DNA of 38,245 bases from a virus, in IMG/VR virus record IMGVR_UViG_3300037041_000752, positions 1-38,245 of that record, one strand, 5' to 3'. The notes below the pieces were generated by a model. It did no database searches. It was not told where the DNA came from and saw only the letters and a program-made list of their open reading frames with translations. Both the position numbers and the translations under genes were made by a program. Of the stretch, positions 6,558 through 14,374 are shown in pieces. Positions within the stretch are counted from its first letter, which is position 1. Each line of letters begins with the position of its first letter.

Positions 6558-9500
6558 ATGGCGACAAATAGTAAAGTATTCGTATCACCAGGGGTCTACA
6601 CCTCAGAGGTTGATTTGAGTTTTGTGTCTCAGAGTGTTGGTGTTACTACATTAGGTATTGTTGGGGAAACATTAAAAGGTCCCGCATTTGAACCTATTTT
6701 TATAACCAACTATGATGAGTTCACATCTTATTTTGGAGGGACATTACCCGAAAAATTTGTAAACACACAAATTCCAAAATATGAAGCGTCTTACATTGCA
6801 AAATCTTATTTACAACAATCTAACCAATTGTTTGTTACAAGAATATTAGGATTATCGGGTTATGATGCAGGACCGTCTTGGTCAATATTAACTAAAGCAA
6901 ATGTTGATAAGTCAACAGTTGATTTCTATTGTGAAAGTGGGGTTACTGTAGATTGTGTATTTGAATGTGTTGATTATAAAACAATAGATTTTGCAGTTCC
7001 TTTTACGGGATGTAATAATGACTTAGGTGGTATTGTAATTGACACCGCATCATTAGAATCTCAAGCACCTGAACTATCAGTTAAACTTGACTTACCATAT
7101 GAAAATTTTGATAATTCAACTTCAACCCTATATGGTGATATAAGACAACAGATATTTAATATCTTAAATGAACCTAACCCATCAACAGTACTAAACTCAA
7201 TTAATTTTTACGGTACAATTCCTAATTCCGATTATATTGGTTTATCAGGATTAACAGGTTCAACAAATGTATTTAGTGTGAACAGTGTTGATTCGGCGGT
7301 TGCTGACTATACGGCACCTGAAAATGACGCTTGGTATTATGCGTTGTTTGATAATAATGGTGGTGGTTCATATTCAGGTTATTCGTTTTGGACTATAGTT
7401 AGTGGTTTAACTCTTACACCAGTAACTACTACAACAACAATCCCACCATCAACTACAACGACAACAACAAATCCTTGTGTTACACCTTTACCAACAACAA
7501 CTACAACAACTACCACAGCCGCACCTGTTAATTGTTACACAGGTACATTAATTGGTAGAATTTATATTTATTCGGGAACGGCTTACACTGATTATGATGA
7601 TTTAGTGGTTGCAACAATGCGTTCAAGAGGATTAGCAACATATGGTTCTAACGACAATGGTGCGGTTTATGAAGTTTCAGGTTTAACTGATGTTGAAATG
7701 GTTTGCACAAATGGTTATTCAGGTGTAACTAAAAACCCATTCTCAACATTTGGTCTTAATGTAACTAAGATTGATGGAGAAACATTGTTCTTTGAAACAT
7801 CTCTCTCAACATCTGATTCAAAATACTTAAGTAAAGTTTTTGGTAAATCTAACTTTGGTAAAGACAAAGATTCAGTTCCATTGTTTGTTGAGGAGGATTA
7901 CGCAACTTTACTACTTTATGCTTACAAGAAAGGTTATATTAGAGGTTTAAATTGTGAATTATCTACAGCACCTGAAGCAAGAAATAATGACTCAACTTCT
8001 TTAGGTTTCTATTTGGAAAAATATCAATCTCCTGAGTCTCCTTGGGTTGTTTCTGAATTAAGAGGTTCTAAAGTTTATGACTTGTTTAGAGTTATTACAA
8101 TTTCAGATGGAAATGATGCTAATACTGAAGTTAAAATATCTATTATAAATATATCGTTTAACAGTGGAACTTTTGATGTGTTGGTTAGAGATTTCTTTGA
8201 CACTGACAATAACCCAATTGTGATTGAAAAATTCACTAATTGTAATATGAATCCAAGCGATAATGGATTCATCGGTAAAAAAATAGGTACTTCTGATGGT
8301 GAATATCAATTGAATTCTAAATACATTATGTTGGAAATTAACGAGGACGCACCGATAGACGCATTACCTTGTGGATTCAAAGGATTTACAACTAGAAGTT
8401 ATAATGGGGCACGTTCACCATTCCCTATTATAAAATCAAAATACGATTTCCCTGGTGAAGTAGTGTTTGACCCACCATTTGGTCTATCAACAGGAGCTAA
8501 TGCTGTTACATTGAGCCCAGGTGATAATGTTAGAAGAACTTATTTGGGTATTTCGGACACAATTGGTGTTGATTCTGATTTCTACCAATATAAAGGTAAA
8601 CAAATGCCGACCAATGTTCAGTTTGCGGTTACAGGTCCAAATTGGGCTTATAGAACAAGAGGTTTCCATATGGATAAAAACGCTAGTGGTATTACTATCC
8701 CTAATACGTTTGTAACAAGTGGAACACCAGAATTCGTTTGTGGTAGTGGTGAATTCACTTCAGACCCTGATAATGAAAATAATCCATACTACAGATTATT
8801 CGCTAGAAAATTCACATTCTTAGTGAGTGGTGGATTTGATGGATGGGACATCTACAGAGAATATAGAACTAACCAAGATAGATTTGTTATTGGTAGGTCA
8901 GGTTATTTAAAAGGTGCGGCACCATCATTAAGATACCCAACGGCAACAGGATGGGGGGCATTTAAACCTATAACATTACCTGGACAAAGTAGTGAGATTT
9001 CAAATACCGACTACTACGCGTACTTATTGGGTATTCAAACATTCTCTAACCCTGAATCTGTTAACATCAATGTATTTGTAACACCAGGTATTGATTATGT
9101 AAATAACTCTGACTTAGTTGGAGCGGCAATTGAAATGATTGAATTTGATAGAGCCGATTCAATTTACATCACAACAACACCTGACTACAATATGTTCACA
9201 CCATCATTAGGTGACCCTACCGATTTAATTTACCCTCAAGAAGCGGTTGATAATTTGGAAACGGCTGGTTTAGATTCTAACTATACGGCAACTTACTATC
9301 CTTGGATTTTGGTAAGAGATACTGTTAATAATACACAGATTTATTTACCACCAACAGGTGAGGTTACCAAGAATTTAGCGTTGACTGATAATATCGCATT
9401 CCCTTGGTTCGCAGCGGCGGGATACACAAGAGGTATTGTTAGCTCAATTAAAGCTCGTAAGAAGTTAACTCAAGAAGATAGAGATACTCTTTACAAGGGT

Positions 9501-9896
9501 AGAATTAACCCAATCGCAACTTTCTCTGATGTAGGTACTGTGATATGGGGTAACAAAACTCTTCAAATTAAAGAATCAGCTCTTGATAGAATTAATGTTA
9601 GAAGATTGTTACTACAAGCTCGTAAGTTGATTTCAGCGGTATCTGTTAGATTGTTGTTTGAACAAAACGATGATAAAGTAAGACAAGATTTCCTAAATGC
9701 GGTGAATCCAATCTTAGACGGTATCAGAAGAGACAGAGGTCTATACGATTTCCGAGTAACTGTTTCATCAGACGCGGCTGATTTAGATAGAAACCAAATG
9801 ACAGGTAAAATCTACATCAAACCAACTAAGTCGTTAGAGTTTATAGATATCACATTCTATATCACACCGACAGGAGCTTCGTTTGATAACATTTAA
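6558..9896 (+). CDS. Contractile tail sheath protein (gp18-like) with a large insertion
   Basis: The sheath subunit polymerises around the tail tube and contracts to drive the tube through the host envelope. The N terminus (FVSPGVYTSEVDLSFVSQ, then GIVGETLKGPAFEPIFI) and the C-terminal third (ending DITFYITPTGASFDNI) are typical of T4 gp18. The C-terminal part includes WFAAAGYTRGIVSSIKARKK and RRLLLQARKLISAVSVRLLF. The protein is 1112 aa, against 659 for T4 gp18. The extra length sits in the first half. It includes a Thr-rich stretch (about 290-322) broken by Pro and Cys, followed by a domain-sized segment and a Cys-rich part (about 130-155). The insert is probably a surface domain of the sheath. 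A hairpin follows the stop at 9911. The start is the first ATG after the A-rich leader. Confidence 0.96.
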   Translation: MATNSKVFVSPGVYTSEVDLSFVSQSVGVTTLGIVGETLKGPAFEPIFITNYDEFTSYFGGTLPEKFVNTQIPKYEASYIAKSYLQQSNQLFVTRILGLSGYDAGPSWSILTKANVDKSTVDFYCESGVTVDCVFECVDYKTIDFAVPFTGCNNDLGGIVIDTASLESQAPELSVKLDLPYENFDNSTSTLYGDIRQQIFNILNEPNPSTVLNSINFYGTIPNSDYIGLSGLTGSTNVFSVNSVDSAVADYTAPENDAWYYALFDNNGGGSYSGYSFWTIVSGLTLTPVTTTTTIPPSTTTTTTNPCVTPLPTTTTTTTTAAPVNCYTGTLIGRIYIYSGTAYTDYDDLVVATMRSRGLATYGSNDNGAVYEVSGLTDVEMVCTNGYSGVTKNPFSTFGLNVTKIDGETLFFETSLSTSDSKYLSKVFGKSNFGKDKDSVPLFVEEDYATLLLYAYKKGYIRGLNCELSTAPEARNNDSTSLGFYLEKYQSPESPWVVSELRGSKVYDLFRVITISDGNDANTEVKISIINISFNSGTFDVLVRDFFDTDNNPIVIEKFTNCNMNPSDNGFIGKKIGTSDGEYQLNSKYIMLEINEDAPIDALPCGFKGFTTRSYNGARSPFPIIKSKYDFPGEVVFDPPFGLSTGANAVTLSPGDNVRRTYLGISDTIGVDSDFYQYKGKQMPTNVQFAVTGPNWAYRTRGFHMDKNASGITIPNTFVTSGTPEFVCGSGEFTSDPDNENNPYYRLFARKFTFLVSGGFDGWDIYREYRTNQDRFVIGRSGYLKGAAPSLRYPTATGWGAFKPITLPGQSSEISNTDYYAYLLGIQTFSNPESVNINVFVTPGIDYVNNSDLVGAAIEMIEFDRADSIYITTTPDYNMFTPSLGDPTDLIYPQEAVDNLETAGLDSNYTATYYPWILVRDTVNNTQIYLPPTGEVTKNLALTDNIAFPWFAAAGYTRGIVSSIKARKKLTQEDRDTLYKGRINPIATFSDVGTVIWGNKTLQIKESALDRINVRRLLLQARKLISAVSVRLLFEQNDDKVRQDFLNAVNPILDGIRRDRGLYDFRVTVSSDAADLDRNQMTGKIYIKPTKSLEFIDITFYITPTGASFDNI
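7419..7530 (+). repeat. Threonine-rich low-complexity tract in the sheath gene
   Basis: Runs of ACA/ACT/ACC codons give blocks of five to eight Thr separated by IPPS, NPCVTPLP and ending AAPVN. The same block type (PTTTTTTTAAP) recurs in the 1619-aa baseplate protein at 17306-17340, although the codons differ. Confidence 0.9.
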
Positions 9897-9910
9897 TAGA
9901 AGTTAAAGAT

Positions 9911-9937
9911 AAGCCGACATTTTTTAAGTGTCGGCTT
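9911..9937 (+). terminator. Hairpin after the sheath gene, probable terminator
   Basis: A 9-bp stem aagccgaca/tgtcggctt encloses a 9-nt T-rich loop, 14 nt after the sheath stop. The tail downstream (atttatat) is T-poor, so termination may be partial. The right arm runs straight into the next TATTTAT element. Confidence 0.6.
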
Positions 9938-9943
9938 ATTTAT
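9937..9943 (+). promoter_or_regulatory. TATTTAT element upstream of the HAD-like gene
   Basis: TCGGCTTATTTATATAAAAA lies 16 nt upstream of the ATG at 9960. The 14-base string at 9931-9944 is identical to the one upstream of the SOD-nuclease gene. Its location right after a hairpin suits a new transcription start. Confidence 0.45.
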
Positions 9944-9959
9944 ATAAAAAATATTGTAA

Positions 9960-10781
9960 ATGAAAAGAAGAAGAATACGTGAAGGTTTTGATGAGTCAGG
10001 TACTCCCGACATGAAGTACTACGCTTTTGACTGGGATGATAATATCTTAGAAATGCCAACTAAAATTATTTTAAGAGATGAGGAAGGTGATGAAGTACCC
10101 ATGAGTACCGAAGATTTTGCTCACTATAGAGGTAATTTGGATAAAAAAGAACCATTTGAATATAACGGACACACTATTGTTGGATTCGCTGAACGACCAT
10201 TTAGATATTTTACGGTGGAGGGTGATAAAAATTTTATAGTTGACGTTATGATGGCTAAACAAGGTCCTGCATGGTCTGATTTTGTTGAGGCGATTAATAA
10301 CGGGTCCATATTCGCTATCGTAACTGCTAGAGGTCACACACCTTCAGTTATTAAAGATGCGGTATATAACTTAATTGCGAGTAACCACGATGGTATTGAT
10401 TCAAATGAGTTAGTAAAAAATTTAGAAAAGTATAGAGATTTAGCAGGGGCGGAACCAATGTCTAAAAAAGAAATGATTGATGAATATCTTAATTTGTGTA
10501 AATTTTACCCTGTTACATACGGTAGTGGTTCAGCAACAAATCCTGAACAAGGTAAAATAGACGCTTTAACCGAATTTGTGAATTACATTAAACAAATGTC
10601 AAAATTTTTAAAGAAGAAGGCATTTCTAAAAAATGAAGTTAGTAACAATTTTGTACCACAAATCGGATTTTCAGATGATGACCTTAGAAATTTGGAAAAG
10701 GTTAAATCTCATTTTGAGACTGACCCAGAAAACATAATTAAAACAATTTCAACACACGGAGGAATAAAAAAACCTTATTAA
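9960..10781 (+). CDS. HAD-superfamily hydrolase-like protein
   Basis: This 273-aa protein has the haloacid dehalogenase layout: motif I FDWDDN with D24 and D26 (nucleophile and acid/base positions) and motif II AIVTARGHTP. A possible motif III Lys lies in EQGKIDAL, and motif IV is GFSDDDLRN. Enzymes of this superfamily mostly transfer or remove phosphate; the substrate here is unknown. The N terminus, MKRRRIREGFDE, contains I-R-E followed by Gly, which could be a prohead protease site. It sits between the sheath and tube genes, which are adjacent in T4, and has its own hairpin and TATTTAT element upstream. Its job may be in virion assembly or as an injected protein; neither is proven. No signal peptide is present. 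Confidence 0.8.
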   Translation: MKRRRIREGFDESGTPDMKYYAFDWDDNILEMPTKIILRDEEGDEVPMSTEDFAHYRGNLDKKEPFEYNGHTIVGFAERPFRYFTVEGDKNFIVDVMMAKQGPAWSDFVEAINNGSIFAIVTARGHTPSVIKDAVYNLIASNHDGIDSNELVKNLEKYRDLAGAEPMSKKEMIDEYLNLCKFYPVTYGSGSATNPEQGKIDALTEFVNYIKQMSKFLKKKAFLKNEVSNNFVPQIGFSDDDLRNLEKVKSHFETDPENIIKTISTHGGIKKPY

Positions 10782-10890
10782 TATATTTATTAATAAATAA
10801 ACAATAAAATAATAACTGGACTTAATTTTTATACTGGAATGTTAATTTAAAAAAAAATGAAAGTAAATAGAAAAATTTTTTCCTAGTGAT

Positions 10891-10897
10891 ATTTATA
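10891..10897 (+). promoter_or_regulatory. TATTTAT element upstream of the tail tube gene
   Basis: GTGATATTTATAATAAAAAA lies 34 nt upstream of the ATG at 10932, in a 150-nt spacer that otherwise holds only A/T-rich sequence. The same extended string GATATTTATAATAAA occurs at 26086-26100. Late-promoter function is inferred. Confidence 0.5.
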
Positions 10898-10931
10898 ATA
10901 AAAAAATAAACGAAAATTAAAACAAAACAAT

Positions 10932-11420
10932 ATGGCTGACTTATTAATGAAAATGCCAATACCTTATGAACCGAAAAGACAGAATAGGTTTATCTTGAGA
11001 TTTGACTCAACTTTAGGTATTAATGAATGGTTTGTTGAGTCCGCATCAAGACCAAAATTAACCATTAACCCTGTTGAAATCCAATTCTTAAATACTTCAA
11101 CATATGTTGCTGGTAGATTTACTTGGGGAACTATCTCTGTTAAATTTAGAGACCCTATCGGTCCTTCGGCGTCTCAAGCTCTTATGGAGTGGGTTCGTTT
11201 ATGTGCTGAATCTGTAACAGGTCGTATGGGTTATGCTGCTGGTTATAAGAAAAACGTTTATTTGGAAATGTTAGACCCAACGGGTGTTGTTGTTGAGAAA
11301 TGGTTATTACAAAACACATTCATTAGTGATGTTGATTTTGGTTCATTATCATATTCACAAGATGCGATTGCTGATATTTCGGCAACTCTTCGTCCTGATA
11401 GATGTGTATTAATTTACTAA
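10932..11420 (+). CDS. Tail tube protein (gp19-like)
   Basis: The tube protein forms the stacked hexameric rings of the inner tail tube through which DNA passes. The 162-aa product is close to T4 gp19 (163 aa). Recognisable parts are the N-terminal PYEPKRQNRFILRFDS, WFVESASRPKLTINPVEIQF, the loop TYVAGRFTWGTISVKFRDPI and the C-terminal DFGSLSYSQDAIADISATLR. The start ATG follows a long A-rich leader with no Shine-Dalgarno sequence. A strong hairpin follows at 11442, so the gene is probably expressed at a high level as its own transcript, as expected for a major tail protein. There is little doubt about identity. Confidence 0.96.
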   Translation: MADLLMKMPIPYEPKRQNRFILRFDSTLGINEWFVESASRPKLTINPVEIQFLNTSTYVAGRFTWGTISVKFRDPIGPSASQALMEWVRLCAESVTGRMGYAAGYKKNVYLEMLDPTGVVVEKWLLQNTFISDVDFGSLSYSQDAIADISATLRPDRCVLIY

Positions 11421-11441
11421 ATTAGTAAAAAATATTTTTAT

Positions 11442-11475
11442 AATCCACGTAATTTATTTTTACGTGGATTTTTTG
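11442..11475 (+). terminator. Intrinsic terminator after the tube gene
   Basis: A 10-bp stem aatccacgta/tacgtggatt with a 9-nt loop is followed by a T run (11469-11474). It lies 21 nt after the tube stop codon. Confidence 0.8.
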
Positions 11476-11525
11476 TGTTTATAAAAAAATGTTTGACTTT
11501 ATATTTAAAATAAAAAGTAAATATT

Positions 11526-12293
11526 ATGGAACATATTGACCAAAGTTTAATAGATGCGGGACAACAAAATTTTAGTTTACCACATGATGTGGTTGTTTTA
11601 CCTAGTGGTGGTGTTTTTTATAAATCAAAAAAGAAATCAGTTAAGGTGGGTTATCTAACGGCTAGTGATGAAAACTATTTATTAAACACAAATAGAAACG
11701 GTAAAGATAATGTTATCATTGGTTTATTACGAAATAAAGTTTACGAACCTGATTTAAGACCCGATGAACTTTTAGAAGGGGATGTTGAGGCAATTTTATT
11801 GTTTTTAAGAAATACATCATTTGGTCCTGAATATAATTTATCTTTATTAGACCCAACTACAGGAAAATACTTTAAGCACGTAGAATACTTGGATTCACTT
11901 AATATCAAACAAACAGAGTTTAAACCTGAATCTGATGGTACATTTACAACAAAACTACCAAAAACTGGTGTAACAGTAAAACTTAGACCATTAACTTATA
12001 GTGAATTAGCGGAATTAGACAGAATGGCGGAAGAATACCCAACTGGTCTTACGGTACCAAAAATAACTTGGAGGTTAAATAAAATGGTTGTATCAGTTGA
12101 TGGTCTTGAAGATAGAGGTCATATTGCTCAATTTATTGAGACTTTACCTATTATGGATTCTAAATATATAAGGAATTTTATTAAAGACAATCAACCTTCT
12201 TTAGATTTAAAAAGAAACGTAATAGCCCCGTCAGGAGAAAAGGTAACCTTTGAAGTTTCCTTTGGGGCTGAATTTTTTCGCCCTTTCTTCTGA
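11526..12293 (+). CDS. T4 gp26-like baseplate/tail assembly protein (PF12322 type), upstream part of a frameshift pair
   Basis: The 255-aa protein resembles the T4 gp26 family of baseplate hub assembly proteins. Features include SLPHDVVVLPSGGVFYKSKK, YLTASDENYLLN, EGDVEAILLFLRNTSFGPEY and VKLRPLTYSELAELDRMAEE. It lies directly before the tape measure gene, the position held by tail assembly chaperones in many phages. The frame ends at TGA 12291, but the +1 frame stays open for about 50 more codons (see next entry). At 12273-12281 the sequence is TTT TTT CGC, where tRNA-Phe could slip from TTT to TTC. A single missing base in the T6 run would also join the frames, so an assembly error must be kept in mind. 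The leader contains TATATTTAAAATAAA but no exact TATTTAT. Confidence 0.88.
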   Translation: MEHIDQSLIDAGQQNFSLPHDVVVLPSGGVFYKSKKKSVKVGYLTASDENYLLNTNRNGKDNVIIGLLRNKVYEPDLRPDELLEGDVEAILLFLRNTSFGPEYNLSLLDPTTGKYFKHVEYLDSLNIKQTEFKPESDGTFTTKLPKTGVTVKLRPLTYSELAELDRMAEEYPTGLTVPKITWRLNKMVVSVDGLEDRGHIAQFIETLPIMDSKYIRNFIKDNQPSLDLKRNVIAPSGEKVTFEVSFGAEFFRPFF

Positions 12294-12435
12294 GTACGCA
12301 AAATATCTTATAGACGAATTTTATGTCTTAGCTAGATTCCTAAGAATGTCGTATAGTGAGTATTTAAAAATTCCGACATATATCAGAAAATATTTAATAG
12401 ATAAAATAATTGAAGATAATACACCGAAAGATTAG
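12280..12435 (+). CDS. Probable +1 frameshift extension of the gp26-like protein (tail assembly chaperone extension)
   Basis: In the +1 frame relative to the gp26-like gene, codons run on as ALSSEYAKYLIDEFYVLARF, then LRMSYSEYLKIPTYIRKYLI and a charged end (KDKIIEDNTPKD-like). The composition is typical of coding sequence and the Y-SEYLKIPTYIR part resembles the C-terminal 'T' domains of tail assembly chaperones. The only upstream start in this frame is TTG at 12250, with AGGAG 12 nt before it; the first ATG is deep inside, near 12346. Both are poor starts, so fusion by a +1 slip at TTT-TTT-CGC (12273-12281) is favoured, giving a product of about 302 aa. Independent translation from TTG 12250 (61 aa) is the alternative. 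The reading frame itself is certain; the mechanism is inferred. Confidence 0.6.
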   Translation, partial: ALSSEYAKYLIDEFYVLARFLRMSYSEYLKIPTYIRKYLIDKIIEDNTPKD

Positions 12436-12456
12436 TAAAATAGTCTTCGGTGTATT
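12418..12456 (+). terminator. Hairpin at the end of the frameshift extension
   Basis: The arms aatacaccgaaaga (12418-12431) and tcttcggtgtatt (12444-12456) pair with one bulged base. The tail is tattatt rather than a pure T run, so termination may be partial. Confidence 0.55.
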
Positions 12457-12459
12457 TAT
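12453..12459 (+). promoter_or_regulatory. TATTTAT element upstream of the tape measure gene
   Basis: GTGTATTTATTATTATAAATA lies 20 nt upstream of the ATG at 12480. It overlaps the right arm of the preceding hairpin. A TATAAATA is also present at 12463-12470, only 9 nt before the start. Confidence 0.4.
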
Positions 12460-12479
12460 TATTATAAATAATAGAATAT

Positions 12480-14336
12480 ATGGCAGATAGTACTGGAACT
12501 GGTGGTGTTGATGATTCTTTGAAAGGTATTAAAGAAAGCACTACGGGTATATTAGATGATTTTGCAAATGCGTTAAATGAAAATTTAACAGGTATTAAAG
12601 ATACTATTTTTAAGGTAGATGAGGCAGCAACAAATATTGCTATCAAGTTTGGACAAAGTAATGAACAATTACAAAATATAAAAGTCAGTTTAGCGGACGC
12701 ATCCACATCAATATTCAAATTAGGAGGTTCGTTTGAGGAACTTGTATCTATTCAAGAACAAGCTGCAAATGTGTTAGGGAGAAATGTTGTATTAACATCT
12801 GATTCGTATGAAAAATTATTTGCCGCTCAAAAAGTTAGCGGGATACAGGTTGATGTTTATGCTAAATCAATGAAAGATGTGGGTATATCACTTTATCAAA
12901 GTGGTAAGGAAATGGAAACAGTTGTCAATAGAGCGAGAGAGATAGGTGTTAGTGCTCAAGCGGTTTCATCACAGGTAGTTGAAAATATGAGTATGATGAA
13001 TAAATATACCTTTAAAAATGGTGTTGATGGGTTGGCAAAAATGGCGGCACAGGCAGTTAATTTAAGAATCAATGTTAATGAAATGTCCGCAACATTGGAT
13101 AAGGCATTTAATCCTGAAGACGCTATTGAAATGGCGGCGTCATTACAACGTTTAGGTGCTACTCAATCGGATTTATTGGACCCACTTAGATTAATGGACT
13201 TAGCTCAGAACGACCCAGCTGAGTTACAAAATCAAATCGCTGAAATGTCAAAACAATTTGTAACTTTAAATGAAAAGGGTCAATTTGAAATCTTACCAGG
13301 AGCCAAACGACAAATGATTGAAATTGAGAAGGCGATGGGTATGAGTCAAGGTACTTTATCAAGAATGGCGTTAAGTAGTGCAGAACTTGGTGACAAAATG
13401 TCTAAGATTAGATTCCCCGATACTTTTACCGAAGAACAAAAAACAATGATTGCCAATATGGCTGAAATGGGTGAAGGTGGAACCTATAGGATGAAACTTG
13501 ATGGTGAGGACATGGGAATGGAAGACGCTATACAAGAAATAATGTCTATGAGTAAAGAAGACCAAGAGGCGTTTTTTAAGGCTCAAAAACCTGTTGACGT
13601 GAGTAAATTGGCTGAAGAACAACTAAGTGTTCAGAAAAGTCAAGAAGCTCTTCTTATGCAAATAAGAAACAGATTACCAATGGCCGCGGCAGGAGCTAAA
13701 GCGACTGGTCAATTTACTGAGGCACTTAAAAAAGATATGGGTGCGATAGGTGAGGTAATGAATAATGAAATGTTATCTGTTAGTAAAGTACGTGAAAAAT
13801 TAAATGAATTGACAGATGGTTTGGCTGGCTCATTCAAAAACGGAAAAGTTAATTTTGATGAATTATCAAAAGCATTTGGTGATTTTGGTAAATATATGGA
13901 TGAGACTTTTATCAAAACTATTGAGGAAGCTAATGATAAGTTTGGTGGTATTTTAAATGAAGGTAAAAAATCAAATGAGGGTAATAAAACTGAAGGTAAA
14001 ACCACTGAAACTAAAGTTGAAACTGTAAAAACAGAAGATTTCTTAAAAATACCTGGTAAGAAAATTGAGTTTTTACCTCAAGATACTATTATGGGGATGA
14101 CTAAAGGTCCTGAATTTTTAGAAAAATTAGGAATGTTAAACAACCCAATGAGTGGTGGTAAAAATGAAACTACCGAAACTAAAAGCACTAATAATATAAA
14201 TCTAACGATTGAAATTAAATCGGATAAAAACGTAACAAAAAGTGATATTATGGCGGTTTTAAATCAAACAGATACAATAAGAACTCTAAATAAGAATTTA
14301 GAAACTGTAATGAATAATAATGGTTTAACCGCTTAA
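12480..14336 (+). CDS. Tape measure protein (gp29-like)
   Basis: The 618-aa protein fits the tail length-determining protein in size (T4 gp29 is 590 aa), position and composition. It is long, mostly helical and poor in Pro and Cys, with heptad-like Ala/Leu patterns at 20-120 and 380-460. It lies between the gp26-like gene and the baseplate protein genes. The C terminus is a charged linker rich in Lys, Glu and Thr (about 490-520) followed by FLPQDTIMGMTKGPEFLEKL, an element often seen near the end of tape measure proteins. The protein would assemble on the hub and set the tube length before ejection through the tube. The identification rests on context and composition rather than on a catalytic motif. 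Confidence 0.82.
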   Translation: MADSTGTGGVDDSLKGIKESTTGILDDFANALNENLTGIKDTIFKVDEAATNIAIKFGQSNEQLQNIKVSLADASTSIFKLGGSFEELVSIQEQAANVLGRNVVLTSDSYEKLFAAQKVSGIQVDVYAKSMKDVGISLYQSGKEMETVVNRAREIGVSAQAVSSQVVENMSMMNKYTFKNGVDGLAKMAAQAVNLRINVNEMSATLDKAFNPEDAIEMAASLQRLGATQSDLLDPLRLMDLAQNDPAELQNQIAEMSKQFVTLNEKGQFEILPGAKRQMIEIEKAMGMSQGTLSRMALSSAELGDKMSKIRFPDTFTEEQKTMIANMAEMGEGGTYRMKLDGEDMGMEDAIQEIMSMSKEDQEAFFKAQKPVDVSKLAEEQLSVQKSQEALLMQIRNRLPMAAAGAKATGQFTEALKKDMGAIGEVMNNEMLSVSKVREKLNELTDGLAGSFKNGKVNFDELSKAFGDFGKYMDETFIKTIEEANDKFGGILNEGKKSNEGNKTEGKTTETKVETVKTEDFLKIPGKKIEFLPQDTIMGMTKGPEFLEKLGMLNNPMSGGKNETTETKSTNNINLTIEIKSDKNVTKSDIMAVLNQTDTIRTLNKNLETVMNNNGLTA

Positions 14337-14352
14337 AAATAACATAATAACC

Positions 14353-14359
14353 TATTTAT
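14353..14359 (+). promoter_or_regulatory. TATTTAT element upstream of the 1619-aa baseplate gene
   Basis: ACCTATTTATAGAAAAAG lies 15 nt upstream of the ATG at 14375, in a 38-nt spacer. No TATAAATA occurs here, which supports the TATTTAT orientation of the motif. Confidence 0.45.
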
Positions 14360-14374
14360 AGAAAAAGAATATAA

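Noticed and set aside
10858-10887. Nine-codon frame before the tail tube gene
   Set aside because: Too short to be distinguished from chance in an A-rich spacer; no leader signal.
12250-12435. Independent 61-aa gene from TTG 12250
   Set aside because: The start is TTG with AGGAG 12 nt away, too far and unlike other genes here. A frameshift extension fits better, although this has not been excluded.
12463-12470. TATAAATA as a late promoter for the tape measure gene
   Set aside because: It lies 9 nt before the ATG, leaving almost no leader. Only one other exact copy stands before a gene, so it is not the general rule here.
12383-12718. Minus-strand open frame across the start of the tape measure
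   Set aside because: Overlaps two plus-strand coding regions and gives a hydrophobic, Phe/Ser-rich translation typical of antisense of Lys/Glu-rich genes.
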